Made by a program: the position numbers and the translations under genes
The notes under the pieces: generated by a model
The model's input: the letters and a program-made list of their open reading frames with translations, nothing else
What the model was told of the DNA's origin: nothing
Database searches by the model: none
From: Candidatus Auribacterota bacterium
Lineage (GTDB): Bacteria; Auribacterota; Tritonobacteria; UBA1439
Length of the DNA: 42,330 nucleotides
NCBI GenBank assembly: GCA_026392015.1
Contig: JAPLCW010000130.1
Span: 1-42,330 of the forward strand
Reading direction: 5' to 3'
Shown: positions 34,295-42,330 of the stretch, piece by piece
Numbering within the stretch: the stretch's first letter is position 1
Layout of the letters: each line of letters begins with the position of its first letter

Positions 34295-36076
34295 ATGAAT
34301 AAAAATATTAACATTATCGGCCGCATCAGCCGCATCGTGGGCCCGCTCGTCCAGGCGACAGGGGTGAAAGATGCGCAGATGCTCGAGCTTGTCGAGGTGG
34401 GCGATGACCGCCTCGTCGGGGAGATTGTGCGCCTTGAGCAGGAAAAGGCATCGATCCAGGTGTATGAAGACACCACCGGGATCAGGCCCGGAGAGAATGT
34501 ATATGGATCCGGAATGCCGCTCTCCGTCGAGCTTGGGCCCGGGCTTCTCGGCACCATCTATGACGGAATTCAGCGCCCCTTGGAACTTATCCGTGACCGC
34601 TCGAATCAGTATATCCAGCGCGGGATCCATCTTCCCGCGCTCGACCGGGATAAGATGTGGCGCGTGACGCCGTGCGCGCGGAAGGGAGACAGTATCGAGG
34701 GGGGCCGGATCATCGCCACCGTGCCGGAGACGCAGACTGTGGAGCACCGCATCATGGTTCCCCCGGGGATTTCGGGCACGCTCTCGATGGTCGTCCCGGA
34801 GGGGGAATATCGTGTCGAGGACACGATCGCCGTCGTCAGGGGTGAGCGCGGTGACCAGGAGATCAATCTCTATCAGCGATGGCCTGTCAGAAAATTGCGC
34901 CCGTATAAAAGTAAGGCGTACCCCTCCGCGCTCCTCGTCACCGGCCTGCGTGTGCTCGACGTTCTCTTCCCCATCGCCAGGGGCGGGTCGGTGGCGCTCC
35001 CGGGAGGCTTTGGAACGGGCAAGACGATGCTCCAGCACGCCCTGGCAAAATGGTGCGATGCGCATGTCATAGTATTCATCGGGTGCGGCGAGCGTGGAAA
35101 CGAGATGACGGATGTGCTCACGGAATTTCCCAAGCTCATCGACCCCAGGACCGGGAAACCGCTGATGCAGCGCACCATCATGATCGCCAATACATCGAAC
35201 ATGCCGGTGGCGGCGCGCGAGGCATCCATCTACACCGGCATCACCCTGGCTGAATATTACCGGGATATGGGGTACACGGTGGCGGTGATGGCGGATTCCA
35301 CGTCCCGCTGGGCTGAGGCGCTCAGGGAGCTCTCCGGCCGCATGGAGGAACTCCCGGCGGATGAGGGCTTTCCCTCGTATCTTCCCTCGCGCCTCGCGGA
35401 GTTTTACGAGCGGGCCGGCAGCGTGACCGCCCTTTCCGGGCGAGAGGGATCGGTTTCCGTGATCGGATCCGTCTCTCCCGCCGGCGGAGATTTTTCGGAG
35501 CCGGTGACCCAGCACTCGAAGCGGTTCGTGCGCGCGTTCTGGGCGCTCGACCGCCAGCTCGCCAACGCGCGTCACTATCCCGCGGTGAGCTGGCTCGATT
35601 CGTACAGCGAATACGTCGATGACCTCGGAGGGTGGTGGGTTGCGCAGGGTTTTCCCGACTGGAAAGAGTTGCGCGGGCAGATCATGGACCTGCTCCAGCA
35701 GGAGAACCGTCTCCAGGAGGTGGTGAAGCTCGTGGGCCCCGACGTGCTACCGGATTCTCAGCGGATCGTCCTCGAGACGTGCGGCATCTTCAAGAATTCC
35801 TTCCTCCAGCAGGATACACTCAACCCCATGGATATGTTCTGCCCCATCGAGAAGCAGATCAAGATGCTCCGGTTGATCGTCCTGTTTCACCGGCTCGCGA
35901 GCCGCGCGATCAACAGGGGGGCGACGCTCGTTGCGGTGCGGGGGACAAAGATTTATAGCGAACTCATGAGGATCCGCCAGACGGTGAAAAATGAGGAGCC
36001 TGAGAAGCTCGACCAGATGGCGGACGAGCTGAAGCGCTCGATGGACGAACTGGAGGCGCGGTGTGAGAAACGATAA
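34295..36076 (+). CDS. atpA: V/A-type ATPase catalytic subunit A
   Basis: The 593-aa catalytic subunit of the V1/A1 head. It has an N-terminal barrel ([15 protein letters not shown]), the non-homologous insert of A subunits (about 115-190), the P-loop GGFGTGKT at 237-244, and GCGERGNE at 263-270 with the catalytic Glu region. [14 protein letters not shown] and the C-terminal helical domain follow. Length is normal. No ribosome-binding site is visible before the ATG, which directly follows a palindromic element. The gene overlaps atpB by 14 bases, consistent with coupled translation. Confidence 0.97.
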   Translation: MNKNINIIGRISRIVGPLVQATGVKDAQMLELVEVGDDRLVGEIVRLEQEKASIQVYEDTTGIRPGENVYGSGMPLSVELGPGLLGTIYDGIQRPLELIRDRSNQYIQRGIHLPALDRDKMWRVTPCARKGDSIEGGRIIATVPETQTVEHRIMVPPGISGTLSMVVPEGEYRVEDTIAVVRGERGDQEINLYQRWPVRKLRPYKSKAYPSALLVTGLRVLDVLFPIARGGSVALPGGFGTGKTMLQHALAKWCDAHVIVFIGCGERGNEMTDVLTEFPKLIDPRTGKPLMQRTIMIANTSNMPVAAREASIYTGITLAEYYRDMGYTVAVMADSTSRWAEALRELSGRMEELPADEGFPSYLPSRLAEFYERAGSVTALSGREGSVSVIGSVSPAGGDFSEPVTQHSKRFVRAFWALDRQLANARHYPAVSWLDSYSEYVDDLGGWWVAQGFPDWKELRGQIMDLLQQENRLQEVVKLVGPDVLPDSQRIVLETCGIFKNSFLQQDTLNPMDMFCPIEKQIKMLRLIVLFHRLASRAINRGATLVAVRGTKIYSELMRIRQTVKNEEPEKLDQMADELKRSMDELEARCEKR

Positions 36077-37457
36077 CCGGGGGCAGAGCGGGAGGGAATA
36101 TCTCGGGATCGACGAGGTTGTGGGCCCCCTTGTGTTCATCCGCGGGGCGGAGGCTGTGGGCTACAACGAACTGGCGGAAATCACGGGCGCCGACGGGAGC
36201 CGCAGGCTCGGCGTGATTTTGGAGTCGGCGGACGGCGTGGCGGTCATGCAGGTGTTCGAGGGGACGATGGGGCTCTCAATCCCCGGCACCAGGGTCCGAT
36301 TCTTCGGGACTCCCCTGGAGATCCCCGTTTCCCGCGAGATGCTCGGTCGGGTCTTCGACGGCCTCGGGCGGCCCAGGGACGACGGCCCGGAGCCGATCAG
36401 CGAGTTGCAGCTGAACGTGAACGGCCTCCCCATAAACCCTACGGCGAGGACGTATCCCAGGAAATTCATCCAGACGGGGATCTCTGCGATTGATGGGATG
36501 AATACGCTCATACGGGGACAGAAGCTGCCGATCTTTTCGGGGAGCGGACTGCCCCACAACCGTATTGCCGCGCAGATCGCCCGGCAGGCGAAGATCCTCG
36601 GCGAGGATATGCAGTTCGCGGTCGTCTTCGTCGCAATGGGGGTCAAGTACGATGTCGCGCGCTTTTTCATCGACAGCTTCGAGCAGAGCGGCGTGCTTGA
36701 GAATGTCGCCCTTTTCCTCAATCTCGCGGATGATCCCCCCGTCGCGCGGCTCACGACGCCCCGCGTTGCCCTCACGCTTGCCGAGCACCTCGCGTTCACC
36801 CTCGGCATGCACGTGCTCGTCATTCTCACCGACATGACAAACTATTGCGAGAGCCTTCGCCAGGTCGCCACCGTGCGGGGCGACATCCCCAGCAGGAAGG
36901 GTTATCCGGGCTATCTCTACAGTGACCTCGCGAGCATTTACGAGCGGGCGGGGATGATCCACGGATCTGAGGGATCCATCACGCAGATGCCGATCCTCAC
37001 CATGCCCAACGATGATATCACCCACCCCGTTCCGGACCTTACAGGGTACATCACGGAGGGGCAGACCGTCCTGGAGCGGGATCTCCTCCATCGCGGCATC
37101 TACCCGCCGATCGCGGTGCTCCCCTCCCTCTCGCGTCTGATGAAAGACGGCATCGGCCCGGGCATGACGCGCGAGGACCACGCGCACCTCGCCAGCCAGT
37201 TGTTCGAGGCGTGCGCGTATGTGCGTGACATCAGAGCCCTGGCATCAGTGATCGGCGAGGAGGAGTTGAGCCCGCTTGATACCACCTACATGAAATTCGG
37301 GAGGGAGTTTGAGGAGAAATTCCTGAAACAGGGAGAGTACGAAAACCGCTCCATCGAGCAGACACTCGACATCGGATGGAGCATGCTCTCGCTTCTCCCA
37401 AGAGATGAGTTGCACAGAATGACGGAAGAGGAGCTAAAGAAACATTACAGGGGATAG
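36063..37457 (+). CDS. atpB: V/A-type ATPase regulatory subunit B
   Basis: The 464-aa non-catalytic partner of subunit A. It aligns with the family from [18 protein letters not shown] and contains [18 protein letters not shown] in place of a P-loop, as expected for B subunits. [34 protein letters not shown] and the C-terminal helical region are all present. It starts with GTG inside the end of atpA (14-base overlap). A palindromic element fills the gap to atpD. Confidence 0.97.
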   Translation: MRNDNRGQSGREYLGIDEVVGPLVFIRGAEAVGYNELAEITGADGSRRLGVILESADGVAVMQVFEGTMGLSIPGTRVRFFGTPLEIPVSREMLGRVFDGLGRPRDDGPEPISELQLNVNGLPINPTARTYPRKFIQTGISAIDGMNTLIRGQKLPIFSGSGLPHNRIAAQIARQAKILGEDMQFAVVFVAMGVKYDVARFFIDSFEQSGVLENVALFLNLADDPPVARLTTPRVALTLAEHLAFTLGMHVLVILTDMTNYCESLRQVATVRGDIPSRKGYPGYLYSDLASIYERAGMIHGSEGSITQMPILTMPNDDITHPVPDLTGYITEGQTVLERDLLHRGIYPPIAVLPSLSRLMKDGIGPGMTREDHAHLASQLFEACAYVRDIRALASVIGEEELSPLDTTYMKFGREFEEKFLKQGEYENRSIEQTLDIGWSMLSLLPRDELHRMTEEELKKHYRG

Positions 37458-37469
37458 GAGGAGGAATAA

Positions 37470-37598
37470 GGAGAGAATATAGAATTCAGAAGTCAGAATA
37501 CGGAATTAAGAATAACGGCATTTCAAGGAAACGTTTATCTCCTGTCTCCTGAATTCTGTATTCTGTATTCTTGCTTTTTCATTCTGTATTCTCCCGGA
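37470..37598. repeat. CAGAATAC palindromic element (atpB-atpD gap)
   Basis: The left part is AATATAGAATTCAGAAGTCA and similar 7-base units. The right part is TCCTGAATTCTGTATTCTGT and further complementary units to 37594. It includes the 56-base block (37503-37558) identical to 34209-34264. It ends shortly before atpD, which lacks a clear ribosome site. Confidence 0.9.
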
Positions 37599-37608
37599 TT
37601 ACATAACC

Positions 37609-38244
37609 ATGCCCAGACACGCGCTTGCACCCACAAAGACGAATCTGATCAAGACAAAGGTGAGCCTCGCCTTTGCGCGCGAGGGGCTCGAGCTCCTCAC
37701 CAAGAAGAGGGATATTCTCGTGGCGGAGCTCCTCGGCATCATGGCGCTCGCCACGAAAGCGCAGCGGGTTCTCGATGAGAAGCTCGGAGAAGCCTTCGCC
37801 GCGCTCGATGAGGCGATGCTCGACCTCGGCACTCACGCGGTGAGGGAAGCATCGTGGGCGGTGGAGAGCAGGGTGGATACCCGCGTCACCGAGAGGAGGG
37901 TGATGGGGGTGACCCTCCCCACGGTGCGGTCGAAAGTGACCGGAGATCCTCCCTTCTACGCCCTCCGGCCGACCAGCTTTTGGCTGGATGAGGCCCAGGC
38001 GCGCTTCAGGGAAGTCCTGGAGCATCTCGACAACGTAGCGGGAACGCGCATATCGGTGTTCAGGCTCGCGAGCGAGGTGCGGAAAACGCTCCGGCGCGTG
38101 AACGCGCTGGAGAAGATACACATTCCGGATTACTCGGAAATACTGAAGTACATACAGGATACCCTCGAGGAATCCGACCGCGAGGCGTTCTTCATCCTGA
38201 AATTGATCAAAGGGAAACTGGCGAAAAAGACAAAGACTGCGTGA
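37609..38244 (+). CDS. atpD: V/A-type ATPase subunit D
   Basis: The 211-aa central rotor shaft. The N-terminal helix has the family signature LAPTKTNLIKTKVSLAFARE followed by GLELLTKKRDILVAEL. The C-terminal helix (FRLASEVRKTLRRVNALEKI) completes the long antiparallel coiled coil. It is the last ATPase gene; no terminator was seen. A promoter for the next gene begins 7 bases after its stop. Confidence 0.96.
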   Translation: MPRHALAPTKTNLIKTKVSLAFAREGLELLTKKRDILVAELLGIMALATKAQRVLDEKLGEAFAALDEAMLDLGTHAVREASWAVESRVDTRVTERRVMGVTLPTVRSKVTGDPPFYALRPTSFWLDEAQARFREVLEHLDNVAGTRISVFRLASEVRKTLRRVNALEKIHIPDYSEILKYIQDTLEESDREAFFILKLIKGKLAKKTKTA

Positions 38245-38250
38245 TGACAG

Positions 38251-38280
38251 TTGAGTGATCAGGGGTAACGGTTATATAAT
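38251..38280 (+). promoter_or_regulatory. Sigma70-type promoter of the universal stress protein gene
   Basis: TTGAGT (38251-38256), an 18-base spacer and a perfect TATAAT (38275-38280) lie between atpD and the ATG at 38315. This makes the stress protein gene independently transcribed. Confidence 0.6.
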
Positions 38281-38314
38281 AGGGGTGGCGCTTTTTTGCT
38301 CCACGGGCTGGACT

Positions 38315-38809
38315 ATGACGGATGGTCACGGTATTACTACAATAATGATTCTTGTGGAGAGCAGCGAGAAATCGGTCATCGCTGCCAGGTATGCCGTCTG
38401 GCTCGCGAAGACCATGGGCGCGCGGATAATTGCGCTCTACACTGTGGATACGCATGCGCTCGAGGAACTGCTCCGGGCGCGCATCTTCGTCCGCATGGAG
38501 GGGATGGATTACGAGCGCGATCTCGAGGAGGACGCAAAGAGATACCTCAACCTGGTGAAGGATCTCGCCGAGGCCAAGGGCGTCGAGCTTACGACGGTTC
38601 TCGAGAAGGGTGAGGTCCACTCGATCGTTGCGCGGAAAGTGAGCGAGCTCGGAGTGGATCTGCTCGTGATGGGCGAACACGCCGCGCCCCGTTCGCGCAG
38701 GGAATGCTACTATGACGAGGGGCAGCGGGTGCTCTGTGAGGCCCAGTGTCCGGTTCTTGTGGTAAAGGGAGATGAGCGGATCAGGTCTCTCTATAACGGT
38801 ATTTCATAA
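38315..38809 (+). CDS. Universal stress protein (UspA family)
   Basis: A 164-aa single-domain Usp protein. It begins with the family's first strand (TTIMILVESSEKSVIAARYA), has the alternating alpha/beta layout, and ends with LVMGEHA and LCEAQCPVLVVKG. The ATP-binding signature G-2X-G-9X-G(S/T) is not intact after LVMG, so it may be of the non-ATP-binding UspA type. I start at the ATG at 38315 because the promoter at 38251-38280 rules out the longer frame from a GTG at 38255; the ribosome site is weak. The physiological role is unknown, though its placement after the ATPase suggests an energy-stress link. Confidence 0.85.
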   Translation: MTDGHGITTIMILVESSEKSVIAARYAVWLAKTMGARIIALYTVDTHALEELLRARIFVRMEGMDYERDLEEDAKRYLNLVKDLAEAKGVELTTVLEKGEVHSIVARKVSELGVDLLVMGEHAAPRSRRECYYDEGQRVLCEAQCPVLVVKGDERIRSLYNGIS

Positions 38810-38896
38810 GGAAGGTATGCCGCTGATCAAGATGAGCCGTTCTCTTCATTCAGCGGGTTCTGCGCATACAGTGGCTTATTAGTGAAAGGCGGACTC

Positions 38897-39361
38897 ATGA
38901 AACTATCTCAACTGCTCTCGAAAAATCTTATCCAGATCGGTCTCCACCACAGCGACAAGAAGGGCATCGTTGAGGAACTGGTGGATATCCTGGTCGCTGC
39001 GCGAAAGGTCGCAGACAGGGAAGCGGTCATTGTGGCGACGATGGAGCGGGAGGCGAAGGGGAGTACCGGCCTGGAGAGAGGGGTGGCGGTGCCGCACTGC
39101 AAGACGGCCGCCGTCACGGAGCTGACCTGCTCGCTGGCCATTTCGCGGGAGGGGATCGATTTCGACGCCGCGGACGGGAAACCCTCGCACATCTTCATTT
39201 TCCTCGCAGCCCCCCCGGGCATGTCGGGGCCTCACGTGAAGGCGCTCGCGAATATCGCCAGGCTCTCCCAGAACGAAGAGTTTCTCCGCCGCCTCCGGGA
39301 GGCGGCGCAGCCCGAGGAAGCACTTGAGGTTATCAACGAAGAAGAAATGCTCCCTGAGTGA
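38897..39361 (+). CDS. PTS EIIA domain protein, PtsN (EIIA-Ntr)-like
   Basis: A 154-aa protein of the fructose/mannitol EIIA superfamily. It has the phosphorylated histidine His67 in RGVAVPHCKT, preceded by ATMEREAKGSTGLERG, and followed by IFLAAPPGMSGPHVKALANI, the typical EIIA-Fru/Ntr motif. No EIIB or EIIC genes are adjacent, so a regulatory (PtsN-like) role is more likely than sugar transport. The ATG at 38897 was chosen because GGCGGA lies just upstream; an in-frame GTG at 38882 lacks one. The next gene starts 16 bases after its stop, suggesting cotranscription. Confidence 0.88.
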   Translation: MKLSQLLSKNLIQIGLHHSDKKGIVEELVDILVAARKVADREAVIVATMEREAKGSTGLERGVAVPHCKTAAVTELTCSLAISREGIDFDAADGKPSHIFIFLAAPPGMSGPHVKALANIARLSQNEEFLRRLREAAQPEEALEVINEEEMLPE

Positions 39362-39377
39362 GAGCCCTGCCCGACTC

Positions 39378-41342
39378 ATGCGCTCATCATTGATACTCGC
39401 CATCGCCGTCCTCGCGTGCGCCGCCGGGGTAGTCGCCTGGCATCTTCTCGATACGCGCCCGCCTCTCCCGGGCGAGGCGGAGCGCCTGCGCGCGAGCCTG
39501 CGGTATTTTCATGACCTCGAGTGTCCGATCGGCGAGAGGCTCGCCCTGCTCGCATTCGCACAATCCGAAAGCCATCCGCCGATGCTCTGCCTCGCCACTC
39601 TCCCCCTCTACGTGATCGGGGGCACGGGAACGGCTGTGGCGGGAATGGTGCAGATTCCCTTTCTCGCGATCATGCTGCTTTCGGTGTACGGCATCGGGAG
39701 GAGACTTTACTCCGCGCACATCGGCGCACTGGCCGCACTGATTCTCTCATGCTCTCCGGTGATCATCGGCTTTTCAAGGCTCTATCTCCCCGATATACCC
39801 GAGGTGGCCATGCTGTGCCTCGCAACCTACGCGGCGCTCCGCACGGAAGGCTTCTGGAACAAATCCTGGTGTAGCGCGCTCGGGGTCGTTCTCGGCATGG
39901 GGATGCTCACCACGGCGCGCTTCGCGCTGTTCATCGCCCCTGTCGCCCTCTACCTTTTTTTCTCTTCGCGAGGCACGCTGCTCTCGGCCGTTTCGGGCAG
40001 GCAGAAATATTGGAATCTTCTCTTTGTGATCATTCCCGCCGCGCTCATCTCCGCCCCATGGTACATCTTTTGTTTGTGGGCGTTGTCCCCCCTCACTGCC
40101 CGGGGTTTCAGGGGCGCTCTGGCCGCAGTCTCTCCCTCTCTTCTTCTTTCCCTGCCGCGCGTTCTCCTCGAGAGCATATATCCGCCGATGGCGGTGCTTC
40201 TCATACTGGGTCTCGCACTCTCGGTCTGGAAAAGAAGCGCTTCTCTTCTGCTCCTCCTGTGGCTCCTGGTCCCGATAGCCCTGCTCGTTGTCTTCTCCGG
40301 AGAGGCACCGCACTCCGTTATCGCTGCAATCCCGCCGTCCTCGCTTATTATCGCCGCAGGCCTCTATACGATTCCACACAAGATAATAAGGAGAGTTTGT
40401 ATCAGCGCGGCATGTGCGCTGGCCATAGTCTCCTTTGCCGCGCTCACCTTTCCTGTCCCGTGGGAGAGGGTCGCCGTCTCCCTCAGGATTCCCTCTATTA
40501 TCCGGATGTACGCGTCGCGCGCAGCGCGTAGCGCGTGTGGAATTTCTCAAGAACTCTCGGATGTCGCTATCGGGCCTCCGCGGAGGGAGTCGTGGGATAT
40601 TGAGACGATGCTCTCGGATATTGTCTCGCTCTCCGGGGAGCGCCAGGACCGGAAAGTGCCCACGGCATGGTCCATCACCCCGCACACCCGTTTTAATCGC
40701 TTTTCCCTGCGTTACACAATGGAGAAGGGAAATTACCCGATCGAGCTGGTGAAACCCGATAAAGCGCAGTTTATCCTTACCCGGTTCGTTACCGACGAAC
40801 AGCGGACAAAATTCGACGCATGGTGCCACGCAGGCCGGCAGGTCCGAATGGTGAAGACCTATCCGTTGCCGGACGGGTCGGAGGCGGAGCTGTATACTGT
40901 CCCGGCAATCCGCAGGGTGCGCCACAGCGCCTTTGGACTACCGCGAGAAACCGGCGAGGAGAAGGTGTCTGACGCTGATGCCCAAGGCGGATGGGCGCGC
41001 TTCGCAGATCGGGAGAAGGCGGCTCCGGGGGAACTGGCCAGAAGCCCGCGCCAGGAAATGGAGCGCGGCGCGTATCAGTTCTCGATGAGGCTTAAATACA
41101 ACCGGCTCACCGGGGATATGCCCATCGCGCGCGTCACGATCGTGGGAGCGGAGGAGGATATGCCCCTCGCGACACGAGAGATCCTCGCCCGTGAATTCGG
41201 AGAAGCAAACAGCTACGGCTCCGCGCGGTTTGACTTCGCGATACCGGAGCGCGGCCCCCTCGAGTGCAGAATCTTCTGGACGGGCGCGTCCGATCTCTGG
41301 ATCGATTCCATCGAGGTATATCCCATCGCCGGAACACAGTGA
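39378..41342 (+). CDS. PMT/ArnT-like integral membrane glycosyltransferase
   Basis: A 654-aa membrane protein with an N-terminal signal-anchor helix, a loop RPPLPGEAERLRASLRYFHD and about ten further hydrophobic segments to residue ~375. A soluble C-terminal part of about 270 residues follows. The layout and the family features (a first periplasmic loop with an acidic residue, then ARFALFIAPVALYLFF) fit lipid-phosphate-sugar-dependent transferases of the GT39/GT83 clan, which glycosylate proteins or lipid A from undecaprenyl-phosphate sugars. The usual DE/DP pair in the first loop appears as GEA, so activity is uncertain. The ATG at 39378 begins right at the signal anchor; a longer frame from TTG at 39324 overlaps ptsN. 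Confidence 0.75.
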   Translation: MRSSLILAIAVLACAAGVVAWHLLDTRPPLPGEAERLRASLRYFHDLECPIGERLALLAFAQSESHPPMLCLATLPLYVIGGTGTAVAGMVQIPFLAIMLLSVYGIGRRLYSAHIGALAALILSCSPVIIGFSRLYLPDIPEVAMLCLATYAALRTEGFWNKSWCSALGVVLGMGMLTTARFALFIAPVALYLFFSSRGTLLSAVSGRQKYWNLLFVIIPAALISAPWYIFCLWALSPLTARGFRGALAAVSPSLLLSLPRVLLESIYPPMAVLLILGLALSVWKRSASLLLLLWLLVPIALLVVFSGEAPHSVIAAIPPSSLIIAAGLYTIPHKIIRRVCISAACALAIVSFAALTFPVPWERVAVSLRIPSIIRMYASRAARSACGISQELSDVAIGPPRRESWDIETMLSDIVSLSGERQDRKVPTAWSITPHTRFNRFSLRYTMEKGNYPIELVKPDKAQFILTRFVTDEQRTKFDAWCHAGRQVRMVKTYPLPDGSEAELYTVPAIRRVRHSAFGLPRETGEEKVSDADAQGGWARFADREKAAPGELARSPRQEMERGAYQFSMRLKYNRLTGDMPIARVTIVGAEEDMPLATREILAREFGEANSYGSARFDFAIPERGPLECRIFWTGASDLWIDSIEVYPIAGTQ

Positions 41343-41400
41343 GTTCCCGCCGGATAGTTTTTCCGCTCAATAGCCGAGATAGTGAATAATACATCAGAAG

Positions 41401-41419
41401 CTTCACCCAACAGGTGAAG
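41401..41419. repeat. Perfect hairpin downstream of the glycosyltransferase gene
   Basis: CTTCACC-CAACA-GGTGAAG is a 7-bp stem with a 5-base loop and no T-run. It may be an mRNA 3'-end structure or an operator for the downstream toxin-antitoxin genes. Confidence 0.4.
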
Positions 41420-41461
41420 GATGCAATTAAATATGATTGTGATAGATGACAGCGAGGGTGG

Positions 41462-41467
41462 TATACT
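41462..41467 (+). promoter_or_regulatory. Candidate -10 box of the mntA-hepT pair
   Basis: TATACT lies inside the imperfect palindrome GGTATACTACC, about 54 bases before the mntA ATG. A TTGTGA 19 bases upstream is the best -35. The palindrome could serve as an operator for self-regulation; both points are weak. Confidence 0.3.
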
Positions 41468-41520
41468 ACCTGCAACCGTCTAGATTGCAGTAGATAGTGG
41501 AGGAAAGGCATATCTTTATC

Positions 41521-41817
41521 ATGACAAAGCAATCAGTGACCAAGATTATGCAGGATAACATGGGAAAAATTCGCGCCTATGGTGTGGCCCGCATAGGCGT
41601 ATTCGGGTCATTCTCTCAGTCTGTACAGAACAACAGGAGCGACATAGATATCCTCATCGAATTCAGAAAAGGACAAAAAAAGTTTGATAACTACATGGAT
41701 CTTAAGTTCCTTCTGGAGAAACTGTTTCATCGCAGGGTGGACCTGGTTATGAAGGACACGCTAAAACCAGGCATTAAGCGTCATGTCATGAGAGAAGTTA
41801 TATATGCGAGAGTATAA
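41521..41817 (+). CDS. mntA: MntA-like minimal nucleotidyltransferase antitoxin
   Basis: A 98-aa minimal nucleotidyltransferase. The motif GSFSQSVQNNRSDIDILIEF has the GS(F)...DxD arrangement that binds Mg-ATP, with a later RRVDLVM strand giving the third acidic residue. In characterised MntA-HepT systems the antitoxin neutralises HepT by adding AMP groups to a tyrosine near its active site. The ATG at 41521 is chosen although the ribosome site (GGAGGAAAGG at 41499-41508) is rather distant; a GTG at 41497 would add eight residues. It overlaps hepT by 14 bases. Confidence 0.9.
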   Translation: MTKQSVTKIMQDNMGKIRAYGVARIGVFGSFSQSVQNNRSDIDILIEFRKGQKKFDNYMDLKFLLEKLFHRRVDLVMKDTLKPGIKRHVMREVIYARV

Positions 41818-42142
41818 GCTCTATTTAACCGACATTCTCCTCGCCATCAAAAGTATTGAGAATTACACGCGGGGCGTAATTTTAGAGGAGTTCAAGAAAA
41901 ATCAGTTGATTGTCGATGCCACAGTGAGAAACCTCGAAGTAATTGGCGAGGCCGCGAAGAATGTACCCCCGGGCATAAGACAGAAATTCCCTAACATCGA
42001 ATGGAAGAAAATCGCTGGATTACGGGACATCTTGATTCACGAATATTTCGGAGTGGATGTAGAGATAGTATGGGATATCATAAAGCATAAGCTCCCGGAA
42101 CTGAAAACAACTCTCCGACGCGGATCGAAATCTTTTAAATAA
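41804..42142 (+). CDS. hepT: HepT-like HEPN-domain RNase toxin
   Basis: A 112-aa HEPN protein of the DUF86/HepT family, an RNA-cleaving toxin in pair with MntA. The active-site motif Rx4HxY is intact in RDILIHEYFGVD, with the tyrosine that MntA would AMPylate. The upstream TVRNLEVIGEAAKNVP helix is also typical. Overlap with mntA supports an operon in antitoxin-toxin order. No inactivating change was seen. Confidence 0.93.
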   Translation: MREYKLYLTDILLAIKSIENYTRGVILEEFKKNQLIVDATVRNLEVIGEAAKNVPPGIRQKFPNIEWKKIAGLRDILIHEYFGVDVEIVWDIIKHKLPELKTTLRRGSKSFK

Positions 42143-42187
42143 TCGCTATTCATATTCTGCAACGCGAAGCAAAGTCAAGCTTCATGG

Positions 42188-42210
42188 AAACTGGACTATC
42201 CCCAGTTTTT
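42188..42210 (+). terminator. Weak possible terminator after hepT
   Basis: AAACTGG and CCAGTTT form a 7-bp stem around a 7-base loop, followed by a short T-run. The stem is AT-rich, so termination strength is doubtful. The remaining 120 bases of the window show no gene. Confidence 0.35.
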
Positions 42211-42330
42211 TCAAATCGGGTCAAAAAGCATGATTTGACTCTGGGCCGTACTTGAGAAGTTAGTTCGTGATTTTTGCATAAATGCGCCCAAGTACGTCAG
42301 CAGTACCGAGATCCCATCTGCAAGGGCGTA

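Noticed and set aside
34241-35575. Minus-strand open frame of 444 codons
   Set aside because: It lies fully antisense to atpA, whose identity is certain, and encodes an Arg/His/Asp-rich sequence typical of shadow frames.
39774-40925. Minus-strand open frame of 383 codons
   Set aside because: Antisense to the glycosyltransferase; its translation is highly charged without hydrophobic core or known motif.

Overview
The window looks like a chromosomal segment of an uncultured Gram-negative bacterium. Evidence for an outer membrane is a TPR protein ending in a beta-barrel-like region and several very large secreted beta-helix and beta-propeller proteins. The combination of a complete V/A-type ATPase instead of F-type genes, a sigma54 activator, FecR and CHASE2 sensors, golvesin-type and choice-of-anchor-Q modules, and many dispersed palindromes fits lineages such as Omnitrophota/Auribacterota or other PVC-like candidate phyla. 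That assignment is an inference from gene content. No rRNA or tRNA gene is present to test it.

The left third (1-15.9 kb) holds secreted modular proteins. It starts with a beta-helix protein (250-1737) and a decayed transposase (1740-1960). Next is a 1537-aa minus-strand protein joining a metzincin-like protease, a beta-helix, a golvesin-type domain and a five-repeat C-terminal module. An SPFH/stomatin protein follows. Then comes a plus-strand pair: a second metzincin-like protein with NHL repeats and two duplicated golvesin domains (8887-12585), and a beta-helix/golvesin protein with the same five-repeat C-terminus (12709-15912). The two metzincin genes share a nearly identical sigma54-like -24/-12 element.

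The middle (16-25 kb) encodes, on the minus strand, a CHASE2-GAF-AAA+ sigma54 activator, a TPR/beta-barrel protein, a FecR-domain protein, and a secreted PQQ-type plus YVTN-type propeller protein. A working hypothesis is that the CHASE2 activator controls the sigma54-like promoters of the metzincin genes.

The right part (25.6-42.1 kb) is mostly housekeeping. It holds a 63-aa orphan protein with clear promoter and terminator, RNase R, a nine-gene V/A-ATPase operon in the order H-C-I-K-F-E-A-B-D, a universal stress protein with its own promoter, a PtsN-like EIIA protein, a PMT/ArnT-like membrane glycosyltransferase, and a MntA-HepT toxin-antitoxin pair at the edge.

The most striking non-coding feature is a dense population of palindromic elements. 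Two are intact IS66-type MITEs, each with a perfect 8-bp target duplication (8324-8504, 22038-22172). Four are copies of a CCGCGGATT-type palindrome, two of them carrying a second palindrome nested inside. Five gaps of the ATPase operon are occupied by such elements, including a 56-bp exact repeat on either side of atpA-atpB.
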